Part shown: one piece after another, positions 34,613 to 41,348 of the stretch
How positions within the stretch are numbered: the stretch's first letter is position 1
Layout of the letters: each line of letters begins with the position of its first letter
NCBI GenBank assembly: GCA_028819235.1
Contig: JAPPMC010000269.1
Coordinates: 1-41,348, forward strand
Reading direction: 5' to 3'
From: Bryobacterales bacterium
GTDB taxonomy: Bacteria; Acidobacteriota; Terriglobia; Bryobacterales; UBA6623
Length of the DNA stretch: 41,348 bases
Position numbers and translations under genes: made by a program
The notes under the pieces: model-generated
The model's input: only the letters and a program-made list of their open reading frames with translations
Told to the model about the DNA's origin: nothing
The model's database searches: none

Positions 34613-36121
34613 TCACGCCTTGGCGGTTAGGGTGTCAGCGTGACGGCCCGCGGCGTCGACAGCCCGGACGAGGTAGTAGAGACCGCCCGTGTGGCCTCTT
34701 GGGGCGGCCGTATCCTCGTAAGAGAACGGCGCCAAGGTGGTCTGCGGCCGGAATGGGATCGTCGCGATCCGTTCGTGCCGGCGGTAGACCTCGTACCGCA
34801 CGATCGGGTCGCCCGTAGCGTATGCCGAGTGCCACTCCAGGCGGACCGCGCCGCTCTCTTTCCGCTGTGCGGCGAACCCTTGGGGAGGCTGGAAGCCGGA
34901 TGAAGGCCGCTGGAAGAAGTTGGTCCGCGTCCCGTGCAGCTCGGCTACGGTTTGCTCGATGTCCTTCTTCTCCCGATCGCTTAGGGGCTTGGCCGTTTGC
35001 GCGGCGGCAAGGTTTGCCACCAATTGGTCGCGTTCGGGGTCGTCGTCCTTGTCGGTCAATCCGATCCCTGTGATGATCGTCGACATCCCAGGCGGGTTCA
35101 GCGAGTAGCGGATGAAGTCTTCATACGGCAGCTTGTCCGGCTGGCCCACCGTTGGCACGCTCTGGCCCGGCCGGTGCGCGTACTCCTGCTTGAGGCCGTA
35201 CATTACCCCGTCTGCAAAGACCTTCATTCCGATCACACCCATGCCCTTGGCGTGTGCCACAGGGATCGAATTGGTCTGGTGGCAGAAATAGCGGGGATCG
35301 TTGGGATTCACGGCCACCAGAAGCGTGTCGAGGACGTTCGTGGTGTCGCGCTGGATGGCGTACATATGGGCCGCTGGGCTCTCGTGCCCGGTGATCCCTA
35401 GGTGGCGGATCCACTTGCGGTGCTGGGGATTGAGGCCGGTGCGGTTTGTGCCGTCCCTGTAATCGAGCAGGCAGGCTAGGGCACCTACCCGCGGCAGCGA
35501 CTTGTCTTCAGGGTTCTCGAAGCCCTCGAAGACGGCGTCGACCTCCTCCTTGCTGCCGATGTGGTGCACCTGCATCAGGTCAAGGTACGCGCCCTCGGGG
35601 ATTTGCCCCTTGCCGTCGCCGAAGAACTGGGTCAGTGACCGCTCTATGTCCGCTAGGACCAGCGTCCCGCCACCCGACGAGCGCCCCATCGGCGTGGAAC
35701 CGTCCCGGACGATACTCTGGCGTAGGGCTGTCTTGGTAGCGATGAACAGCCGGGCCCGGAGGCTGTGGTCGTAGCCCGGCAGGCCGGGCTTGAGGTTCAG
35801 GATCTCGAAAGCCTTGCCCATTTTTTCCTGGCTCAGGAAGTAGTTGTTGGCGGTTTCGATATAGGTCATGCCCGCACGCACGGCCTTGACCACGATTTGG
35901 ACCGCCTCATCGCCGGGAAGGTCCCACTGGATCTTGTTCCCGCCGGCCAGTCCGAACGTAGTCACCTCCCGGCCGGTCCTTCCTAGCAGGCGGGTAGCCA
36001 GCGGCTTCTCGGAGGGATGCGCCCACGCGGCGAACTTGCCGCTGAACGGCAGGAAGGTGGTTGCCATCGCGGCTCCTCCTGCCCACCGGATCGCGTCGCG
36101 CCTCGAGAAATCACGTGCCAT
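34613..36121 (-). CDS. Tat-exported aldo/keto reductase with C-terminal fibronectin-III-like domain
   Basis: A 502-residue protein. A twin-arginine leader (FSRRDAIRWAGGAAMATTFL) directs export. The TIM-barrel reductase part starts at LATRLLGRTGREVTTFGLAGG. The catalytic tetrad is visible but varied: YIETANNYF has Glu where most members have Asp, with Tyr four residues on; LFIATKTAL gives Lys; and DLMQVHHIGS gives His. The usual barrel end (PPGMSTIITGI) follows. The last 95 residues (FQPPQGFAAQRKESGAVRLE to YYLVRAVDAAG) form a fibronectin-III-like sandwich, unusual for the family. ATG 36121 has AGGAGGGG nearby; TTG 36124 is possible. It is divergent from the cysteine synthase gene. Its 3' end has a decayed copy at 29.3 kb. 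Confidence 0.9.
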   Translation of the reverse strand: MARDFSRRDAIRWAGGAAMATTFLPFSGKFAAWAHPSEKPLATRLLGRTGREVTTFGLAGGNKIQWDLPGDEAVQIVVKAVRAGMTYIETANNYFLSQEKMGKAFEILNLKPGLPGYDHSLRARLFIATKTALRQSIVRDGSTPMGRSSGGGTLVLADIERSLTQFFGDGKGQIPEGAYLDLMQVHHIGSKEEVDAVFEGFENPEDKSLPRVGALACLLDYRDGTNRTGLNPQHRKWIRHLGITGHESPAAHMYAIQRDTTNVLDTLLVAVNPNDPRYFCHQTNSIPVAHAKGMGVIGMKVFADGVMYGLKQEYAHRPGQSVPTVGQPDKLPYEDFIRYSLNPPGMSTIITGIGLTDKDDDPERDQLVANLAAAQTAKPLSDREKKDIEQTVAELHGTRTNFFQRPSSGFQPPQGFAAQRKESGAVRLEWHSAYATGDPIVRYEVYRRHERIATIPFRPQTTLAPFSYEDTAAPRGHTGGLYYLVRAVDAAGRHADTLTAKA

Positions 36122-36271
36122 CAATCACCCCTCCTGACCGCTGTGTCCCCGCCTGATGCGAGCCTCTGAACTCTACCACGGTGGAGTCCCAATAGGCGGA
36201 CTTCCATAGAATGATGAGGAGGTCTCGCAGCGACCGGACGCCGTCGGCGGCCGGCACTGCTCGGAAGAGCC

Positions 36272-37213
36272 ATGCCCGGAAGCCGCGTGACTGCCGCACC
36301 CGCCGCCGTGGGCAGCGCAGTGCTCGACCTGATCGGGGACACGCCGCTCGTCCGCCTAGGCCGGGTGGCGCAGGGCCTGCCCGGCTCTCAGGTGTACGCC
36401 AAGGCAGAGTTCCTCAATCCGGGGGGCTCCGTCAAGGACCGGCCCGCCCTCAACATGATCCGCCAGGCGGAGCGGGAGGGAAGCCTCCGGCCGGGCCAGA
36501 CGATCATTGACGCCACCAGCGGGAATACTGGCATTGCATACGCGATGATCGGTGCCGCGCTGGGCTATGGCGTGCGGCTATACCTGCCCGCCAACGCCTC
36601 TCCGGAGCGCAAGCGCATCCTTGCCGCCTACGGGGCCGAGGTCGTGCTAACCGATCCCGCGCTGCAGACCGACGGTGCCATCCAGGCCTGCCGCCGGGCG
36701 TTCGCCTCGAGGCCGGCGGGCAAGTACTACCCGGACCAGTACGGCAATCCGGCCAACTGGCGGGCGCATTACGAGACCACCGGCCCGGAAGTCTGGCAAC
36801 AAACCGGCGGCCGCATCACCCACTTCGTGGCGGGATTGGGCACGAGCGGCACGCTCATGGGGACGGGCCGCTACCTCAAGGAGCGCAATCCCGCCGTCCG
36901 TGTCGTCTCGATGCAGCCCTCAACTCCATTCCACGGCCTTGAGGGCCTCAAGCACATGGCCACTGCCATGCAACCGGACATCTACGATCCCGGGCTCGCG
37001 GACGAGGAGGTGTTTGTGGACACCGAGGACGCCTACGCGATGGTCAAGCGCATGGCGCGCGAGGAGGGGCTCATGGCCGGCATCTCCTCCGGTGCGAATG
37101 TCGTCGCCGCTTTACGCGTGGCACGCAGGGCCCCCGGCAGCGTCGTGGTCACCGTCTTGTGCGACGGTGCGGACAAGTACCTCACGGATCGCTTCTGGGA
37201 CGAGGAGGAGTGA
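36272..37213 (+). CDS. Cysteine synthase family PLP enzyme (CysK/CysM type)
   Basis: A 313-residue fold-type II pyridoxal-phosphate enzyme that makes cysteine from an activated serine and a sulfur donor. IGDTPLVRL is at 21-29, the Schiff-base Lys55 is in NPGGSVKDR, the asparagine loop is SGNTG at 83-87, and the phosphate loop is GLGTSGT. GLMAGISSGANVVAAL is near the end. The next gene is a JAMM peptidase, seven bases downstream. This pairing is known in actinobacteria (cysM-cysO-mec), where sulfur arrives as a thiocarboxylate on a small ThiS-like carrier, so this enzyme is more likely CysM-like than CysK; a carrier gene is not seen in the window. ATG 36272 gives a normal N-terminus. Confidence 0.88.
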   Translation: MPGSRVTAAPAAVGSAVLDLIGDTPLVRLGRVAQGLPGSQVYAKAEFLNPGGSVKDRPALNMIRQAEREGSLRPGQTIIDATSGNTGIAYAMIGAALGYGVRLYLPANASPERKRILAAYGAEVVLTDPALQTDGAIQACRRAFASRPAGKYYPDQYGNPANWRAHYETTGPEVWQQTGGRITHFVAGLGTSGTLMGTGRYLKERNPAVRVVSMQPSTPFHGLEGLKHMATAMQPDIYDPGLADEEVFVDTEDAYAMVKRMAREEGLMAGISSGANVVAALRVARRAPGSVVVTVLCDGADKYLTDRFWDEEE

Positions 37214-37220
37214 GCGACGA

Positions 37221-37643
37221 ATGCTGAAGATCTTCAAGATCCCCTTCGCCGTGATGAAGGCTCACGCAGAGGCGGCCTATCCCAACGAGTGTGTGGGCGC
37301 GATGCTCGGCACTTCCGGCGGCGGGGTCAAGACTGTCGGCCTAGCGATGCCATTGCAGAATTCCGCCAAGGGATCGCAGCACGCCTTCTATGAGCTTTCG
37401 AATGACAGCCTGCTGGCCGCCGACAAGGCTGCGCGCCAGCTTGGCTTGGACGTGATCGGCATCTACCACTCGCACCCCGACGCGGATGCGTACTTCTCCG
37501 AGACTGACCTGAAGAACTCCTGCCCTTGGTATTCCTTCGTCGTGCTCTCCGTCAAGGGCGGCAGCTTCGACCACGCCAACAGCTGGCTGCCCGACATTGA
37601 CCAGACTAGGGCCGACCCTGAACCCTTGGATACGGTCGAATGA
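37221..37643 (+). CDS. JAMM/MPN metallopeptidase (M67, Mec-like)
   Basis: A 140-residue zinc isopeptidase-like protein. Glu23 lies in PNECVGAML, and the JAMM motif is HSHP (83-86) followed by Ser93 and Asp96 in YFSETDL, i.e. H-x-H-x(10)-D. Family M67 members of this size (Mec) release cysteine from a sulfur-carrier protein after a cysteine synthase has attached it, which fits the gene immediately upstream. The frame runs open far upstream but the motif order sets ATG 37221, with GGAGGAG at 37203-37209. It is co-transcribed with the synthase and probably with the dehydratase gene 37 bases on. Confidence 0.88.
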   Translation: MLKIFKIPFAVMKAHAEAAYPNECVGAMLGTSGGGVKTVGLAMPLQNSAKGSQHAFYELSNDSLLAADKAARQLGLDVIGIYHSHPDADAYFSETDLKNSCPWYSFVVLSVKGGSFDHANSWLPDIDQTRADPEPLDTVE

Positions 37644-37680
37644 ACGCACGCACCAGGGCCAGTAAAGGAATGGTGCGGCC

Positions 37681-38958
37681 GTGAGGATCCTCGACCTGCG
37701 CATCAGCGACATTCGCTTCCCCACATCGCGGGACTTGGCCGGGTCCGACGCGATGAATCCGGACCCGGACTACTCCGCTGCCTATGTGGTGCTCGAGACG
37801 GATTCCGAGCTACAGGGCCACGGCCTCGCCTTCACCTTGGGGCGCGGTACCGAGATCGTAGTGGCCGCGGCCGAGGCGATGCGTCCGCTCGTGTGCGGTC
37901 GCGACCTGGAGGAGTTCACCCAGGACATGGGCGCCTTCTGGCGGCACATAACAGGGGACTCGCAGCTCCGCTGGATCGGCCCCGACAAGGGCGCGGTGCA
38001 TCTGGCCACTGCAGCGGTGGTGAATGCGGTGTGGGATCTGTGGGCGAAGAGCGAACGCAAGCCTGTCTGGCGGCTTGTTGCCGACATGTCGCCCGCTGAG
38101 TTCGTCCGGCTCGTCGACTTTCGGTACATCACGGACGCGCTTGACCCACGCGGAGCGCTGGAGCTACTCGAGAGCCGGGCGGCGGGTAAGCAGCGCCGCA
38201 TCGAGCGCATGCAGCATGAGGGCTATCCGGCCTACACCACGTCCGCTGGATGGCTCGGGTATCCGGACGAGAAGCTTCGCGCGCTGTGCCGCGACGGGCT
38301 GGCACAGGGTTGGACCCGCTTCAAGATCAAGGTCGGCCGCGACGCTGCGGACGACCGCCGTCGCTGCCGGATCATCCGGGATGAGATCGGCCCTGCCGGC
38401 ACGCTTATGACAGACGCGAACCAGGTGTGGGACGTCGGCGAGGCCATTCGGCACATGACCGATCTGGCCCCGTACAGGCCGCTGTGGATCGAAGAGCCAA
38501 CCAGTCCGGACGACGTTCTGGGGCACAGGGCCATCCGTCAGGCCCTCAAGCCCCACGGCATCGCCATCGCTACTGGCGAAATGTGCCAGAATCGCATCCT
38601 GTTCAAGCAGTTCCTGCAGGCGGACGCGATTGACTATGTCCAGATCGACGCCACTCGCCTCGGCGGCGTGAATGAAGTCTTGGCAGTGCTGCTTCTGGCC
38701 GCCAAGTTCGGCAAGCCTGTCTGCCCCCATGCCGGCGGCGTAGGTCTATGCGAGTACGTCCAGCATCTCGCCCTGATCGATTACACCTGCGTGTCGGCCA
38801 CCCTCGAAGACCGGGTCATTGAATACGTGGACCACCTCCACGAACATTTCGTCCACCCGGTCGAGCTTCGAGACGGGCGCTATCTGGCCCCCCTTGCCCC
38901 GGGCTACAGCATCGAGATGTTGCCCGAATCTGTCGAGGCCCACCGCTTTCGGGGCTGA
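37681..38958 (+). CDS. L-fuconate dehydratase (enolase superfamily)
   Basis: A 425-residue enzyme of the mandelate racemase branch. Family marks are FTLGRGTEIV, DMGAFWRHITGDSQLRWIGP, LVDFRYITDAL and YPAYTTSAGWLGY. The catalytic Lys pair is in FKIKVG. Metal ligands are Asp in LMTDANQVWD, Glu in WIEEPTSPDD and Glu in ATGEMCQNR, with the catalytic His in CPHAGGVGL. The overall sequence pattern is that of L-fuconate dehydratases, which convert L-fuconate to 2-keto-3-deoxy-L-fuconate in the non-phosphorylated L-fucose pathway. Specificity could extend to other 6-carbon acid sugars. Start GTG 37681. No other fucose-pathway gene is adjacent. Confidence 0.9.
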   Translation: MRILDLRISDIRFPTSRDLAGSDAMNPDPDYSAAYVVLETDSELQGHGLAFTLGRGTEIVVAAAEAMRPLVCGRDLEEFTQDMGAFWRHITGDSQLRWIGPDKGAVHLATAAVVNAVWDLWAKSERKPVWRLVADMSPAEFVRLVDFRYITDALDPRGALELLESRAAGKQRRIERMQHEGYPAYTTSAGWLGYPDEKLRALCRDGLAQGWTRFKIKVGRDAADDRRRCRIIRDEIGPAGTLMTDANQVWDVGEAIRHMTDLAPYRPLWIEEPTSPDDVLGHRAIRQALKPHGIAIATGEMCQNRILFKQFLQADAIDYVQIDATRLGGVNEVLAVLLLAAKFGKPVCPHAGGVGLCEYVQHLALIDYTCVSATLEDRVIEYVDHLHEHFVHPVELRDGRYLAPLAPGYSIEMLPESVEAHRFRG

Positions 38959-39003
38959 GCTGCCTGCGCTATGCTGAGTGCGGAATTGGGAGAGGTGTAG
39001 AAG

Positions 39004-40413
39004 ATGCCGACACTAGCGCTGAATCGTCGCGAGCTCATGAACGTGCTTGGGGGCGGGTTGGCGAACGTTGGTCTTGCCAGTGTCCTGGCCTCGGACCGAG
39101 CCTTGGGCGCGCCAAAGGCAAGTGCGCTGCCCGAGCCGCACTTTCGGCCCAAGGCCCGAAACCTGATCTCCATCTTCTGCTACGGCGGCCCCAGCCAGGT
39201 CGACACCTTCGACCCGAAGCCGGCCTTGGCCGAGCATGCCGGCAAAGCCATGTCCGGCGTTGGCGAGGTGGTCGTATCGCAGGGCAATCCAGGCGGCCTG
39301 ATGCCCTCGCCGTGGAAGTTCCGACGCTACGGCGAGAGCGGGATCGAAGTCTCGGACCTGTTCCCGAACGTGGCCAAGCACGTCGACGATCTGGCAATCA
39401 TCCGATCGATGTACTGCCTGTCGAATGACCACGGACCGGCGCTGTACCAGATGAACACCGGCACGGTCTTGGCTGGGCACCCGAGCGTTGGCAGCTGGCT
39501 CACGTACGGCCTCGGGTCGGAGAACCAGAACCTCCCGGGATACGTGGTCTTCACCGATCATCGGGGTGGACCGATCAACGGCCAGCCGAACTGGGGCGCG
39601 GGCTTCATGCCTGCGGCCTACCAGGGCACACAGTTCCGATCAACTGGAGACCCGATCGTCGACCTGCGCCCGCCGAAGGAGATCAGCAGGGACCGGCAGC
39701 GCAAGTGGCTCGACCTGCTCAACGACCTCAACCGCGAACACTTGCAGCTCAACCCTGACGACAACGAGCTTTCCGCGCGCATCCAGTCCTACGAGCTGGC
39801 CTACAACATGCAGGTGCACGCGACCGAGGCAGTGGACATCTCGTCCGAGAGCGAATCGGTGCGGAAGCTCTACGGGCTGGACGACGACCGGACGCGATTC
39901 TTCGGTCGCCAGGCGTTGATGGCGCGTCGCTTGGTGGAGCGCGGTGTGCGGGTCGTCCAGCTGTACTCGGGCGGCGGCAACCATGAGCCGACCTGGGACC
40001 AGCACTGGTCTCTCGAGTACTTCCACACGATGCACGCAGGCGAGACCGATGGCCCCATCGCAGGGCTGATCACCGACCTAAAGCAGCGGGGCCTGTTCGA
40101 GGACACCTTGATCCTTTGGCACGGCGAGTTCGGCCGCATGCCGATCAGCCAGCGTCTGGACGGGCGCGACCACAATCCCTACGGCTTCACGGTTTGGATG
40201 GCTGGCGGTGGTGTCAAGGGAGGTACCGTCGTGGGGGCCACGGACCAGTTCGGGTACAAGGCTGTCGAGAACCGCAAGTCGGTCTACGACCTGCACGCGA
40301 CGCTCCTGCACCTGATGGGGCTCGACCACGAGCGGCTGACGTATCACCACAACGGGCGCGACATGCGGCTGACGGACGTCCACGGGAACCTGATCACCGA
40401 GATCCTGGCGTAA
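39004..40413 (+). CDS. DUF1501 domain protein, Tat-type leader
   Basis: A 469-residue protein of the DUF1501 group, distantly related to the alkaline phosphatase/sulfatase fold. The leader NRRELMNVLGGG suggests Tat export. ISIFCYGGPSQVDTFDPKP carries the first metal-site Asp. Further blocks are FPNVAKHVDDLAIIRSMYC, LYQMNTGTVLAGHPSVGSWL, WHGEFGRMPISQ and RDHNPYGFTVWMAGGGVKGG. The function is unknown; members usually sit next to DUF1553 proteins, one of which is in this window at 19.9 kb but not adjacent. ATG 39004 follows GGGAGAGG at a good distance and lies 45 bases after the dehydratase gene. Confidence 0.92.
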   Translation: MPTLALNRRELMNVLGGGLANVGLASVLASDRALGAPKASALPEPHFRPKARNLISIFCYGGPSQVDTFDPKPALAEHAGKAMSGVGEVVVSQGNPGGLMPSPWKFRRYGESGIEVSDLFPNVAKHVDDLAIIRSMYCLSNDHGPALYQMNTGTVLAGHPSVGSWLTYGLGSENQNLPGYVVFTDHRGGPINGQPNWGAGFMPAAYQGTQFRSTGDPIVDLRPPKEISRDRQRKWLDLLNDLNREHLQLNPDDNELSARIQSYELAYNMQVHATEAVDISSESESVRKLYGLDDDRTRFFGRQALMARRLVERGVRVVQLYSGGGNHEPTWDQHWSLEYFHTMHAGETDGPIAGLITDLKQRGLFEDTLILWHGEFGRMPISQRLDGRDHNPYGFTVWMAGGGVKGGTVVGATDQFGYKAVENRKSVYDLHATLLHLMGLDHERLTYHHNGRDMRLTDVHGNLITEILA

Positions 40414-40450
40414 ACGCCCGCGAACTGGACGAATAGGGGCTCGTTTCTTG

Positions 40451-40487
40451 GGCCGGCTGGGAACCAGCTGGCCACGGCCAAGGCCGT
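40451..40487. terminator. Possible bidirectional terminator hairpins between convergent genes
   Basis: GGCCGGCTGG-GAA-CCAGCTGGCC (40451-40473) forms a 10-bp stem with one G-T pair, followed by ACGGCC-AA-GGCCGT (40474-40487). It lies between the convergent DUF1501 and TonB genes. There is no T-run, so factor-independent termination is doubtful. Confidence 0.35.
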
Positions 40488-40502
40488 CGTGCCGGAAGGG
40501 GT

Positions 40503-41321
40503 TCAGCGCCCTTGCTGCCGAGCCTTCCTGCGGGCCTCCCGTTGCAGGCGCTTGAGCTCTTTCGCGTCCGGAATGGTCAGGTTGAAGATCACGTCGACAA
40601 GGGTCACTACTTCGACGACCGTTCCGTTGAGCCGGGTCGGCAGGTAGACCCACTGGCTCACCGCCTCTAAGGCTGCCGGTACGAGCATCGGATGGCCCTC
40701 AATCACCTGGAGGTCGCGCACCCTTCCTAGTGTGTCGATCACCGCCTCGAGCTTGACCTTGCCCGAAATGCCCTGCTCGACTGCTTCGGGCGGATAGACG
40801 GGAAGGATCCTCGTCACAATCTTCGCGTTCTGGACGTTGCCGCCCACCCGAATTGGCATTGGCGGCGGCATCGTGGGCCCGGACGTGGGAAACATTCCCA
40901 GCACGCCCCCGATATCCGACCCGCCTAGGCCGCCTGCGGGCCCGCTCGGTGGCGGACCGGCGGAAATCGGAGAGGCCAGCGCGCCCGAGTCGCTGAGGAA
41001 TGCGACTCGGTCCGGGATCTTCGACGGCGCCCGAAACTCGGCGTCGAATCGGCGCGGGACTGCTTGCGGGGCCGCTTGGACTGGGGCGGGAGGGGGCGCG
41101 GGCGGCGGAGGCGGCGCCAAGCGCACCGAGTGCCGGGCCCACGCGCCGAGGTCGATCTCGTACGTGTTCACTAGCGGGTAGAGGATGAGCCCGGCAAGGC
41201 AGGCAAGTTGCACAATGACCGAACCCGCAACGTTCATCGGGGCCGGGCCCCGTTCGGTGACGCCGATGCTGTCGTCGAACACCGTACCCTCAACTAGTGC
41301 TTGAGCCAAAACCCCTGTCAC
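40503..41321 (-). CDS. Energy transducer TonB, possibly continuing past the window edge
   Basis: A 272-residue TonB-type protein. One membrane segment (VIVQLACLAGLILYPLV) is followed by a periplasmic proline-rich linker (APPPPPAPPPAPVQ) and Gly/Pro-rich spacer. The TonB C-terminal domain reads PVYPPEAVEQGISGKVKLEAV, VRDLQVIEGHPMLVPAALEAV and WVYLPTRLNG. TonB couples the inner-membrane proton gradient to outer-membrane receptors such as the one at 25.3-28.6 kb. GTG 41321 is the first start in the window, but the frame stays open for nine more codons to the edge, so the true start may lie outside. ExbB/ExbD are not visible here. Confidence 0.85.
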   Translation of the reverse strand: MTGVLAQALVEGTVFDDSIGVTERGPAPMNVAGSVIVQLACLAGLILYPLVNTYEIDLGAWARHSVRLAPPPPPAPPPAPVQAAPQAVPRRFDAEFRAPSKIPDRVAFLSDSGALASPISAGPPPSGPAGGLGGSDIGGVLGMFPTSGPTMPPPMPIRVGGNVQNAKIVTRILPVYPPEAVEQGISGKVKLEAVIDTLGRVRDLQVIEGHPMLVPAALEAVSQWVYLPTRLNGTVVEVVTLVDVIFNLTIPDAKELKRLQREARRKARQQGR

Positions 41322-41348
41322 GACGGGCCCGGCGGCCCGCTGGTAGCG

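Noticed and set aside
36675..37220. Long frame overlapping the cysteine synthase and running into the JAMM gene
   Set aside because: The part before 37221 is a shifted reading of the synthase gene; the peptidase motifs start only after ATG 37221.
1..41348. CRISPR array, rRNA genes, prophage structural genes
   Set aside because: No regularly spaced repeats, no rRNA-like stretches and no capsid, tail, portal or terminase proteins were seen.

Overview
The window looks like a high-GC chromosomal segment of an Acidobacteriota, probably Bryobacterales/Solibacter-like. This is inferred from the gene mix: a 1082-residue carboxypeptidase-regulatory-domain/TonB-dependent receptor of the acidobacterial Oar type, a PSCyt1-DUF1549-DUF1553 protein, a DUF1501 protein, Tat-dependent Gfo/Idh/MocA and aldo/keto reductase enzymes, and a proline-rich TonB. 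No rRNA or ribosomal protein is present to confirm it.

Layout. 1-5.9 kb: a 5'-truncated DDE transposase, an IS1-family transposase remnant, an odd tRNA-like structure with a 13-bp outer stem, a badly decayed secreted sulfatase pseudogene, and about 1.9 kb with no readable gene. 5.9-10.9 kb: an AT-richer, tightly overlapping four-gene operon (C5 DNA methyltransferase, HD-domain protein, ORC/CDC6-like ATPase, and a protein with an internal Rossmann/CARF-like duplication). This is the best candidate for an undescribed conflict/defence system. 11.5-13.5 kb: tRNA-Val, a class V aminotransferase and a broken VapBC-like pair. 13.8-15.1 kb: a three-gene operon of small proteins including a DUF7689-like one. 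15.1-16.6 kb: no readable gene.

16.6-24.9 kb: ordinary metabolic and envelope genes (oxidoreductase, alkaline-phosphatase-fold enzyme, tandem hotdog thioesterases, PSCyt1/DUF1549/DUF1553, M1 aminopeptidase lipoprotein), then a HigBA pair whose toxin is frameshifted by an 8-bp tandem duplication. 25.3-28.6 kb: the TonB-dependent receptor with a readable sigma70-type promoter. 28.9-31.6 kb: a mosaic of decayed duplicates of genes elsewhere in the window (tail of a putative nuclease, tail of the aldo/keto reductase, the whole M1 gene, part of higBA). 31.8-33.8 kb: an AAA15-type ATPase and a small putative PD-(D/E)XK protein, again AT-richer and probably acquired. 34.6-41.3 kb: aldo/keto reductase, and divergently a cysteine synthase - JAMM peptidase - L-fuconate dehydratase - DUF1501 run, then convergent TonB.

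The many pseudogenes and local duplications suggest relaxed selection or frequent rearrangement. The fuconate dehydratase, the receptor and the lost sulfatase fit a glycan-using lifestyle, possibly of sulfated fucose-rich polysaccharides, but this is only inference.
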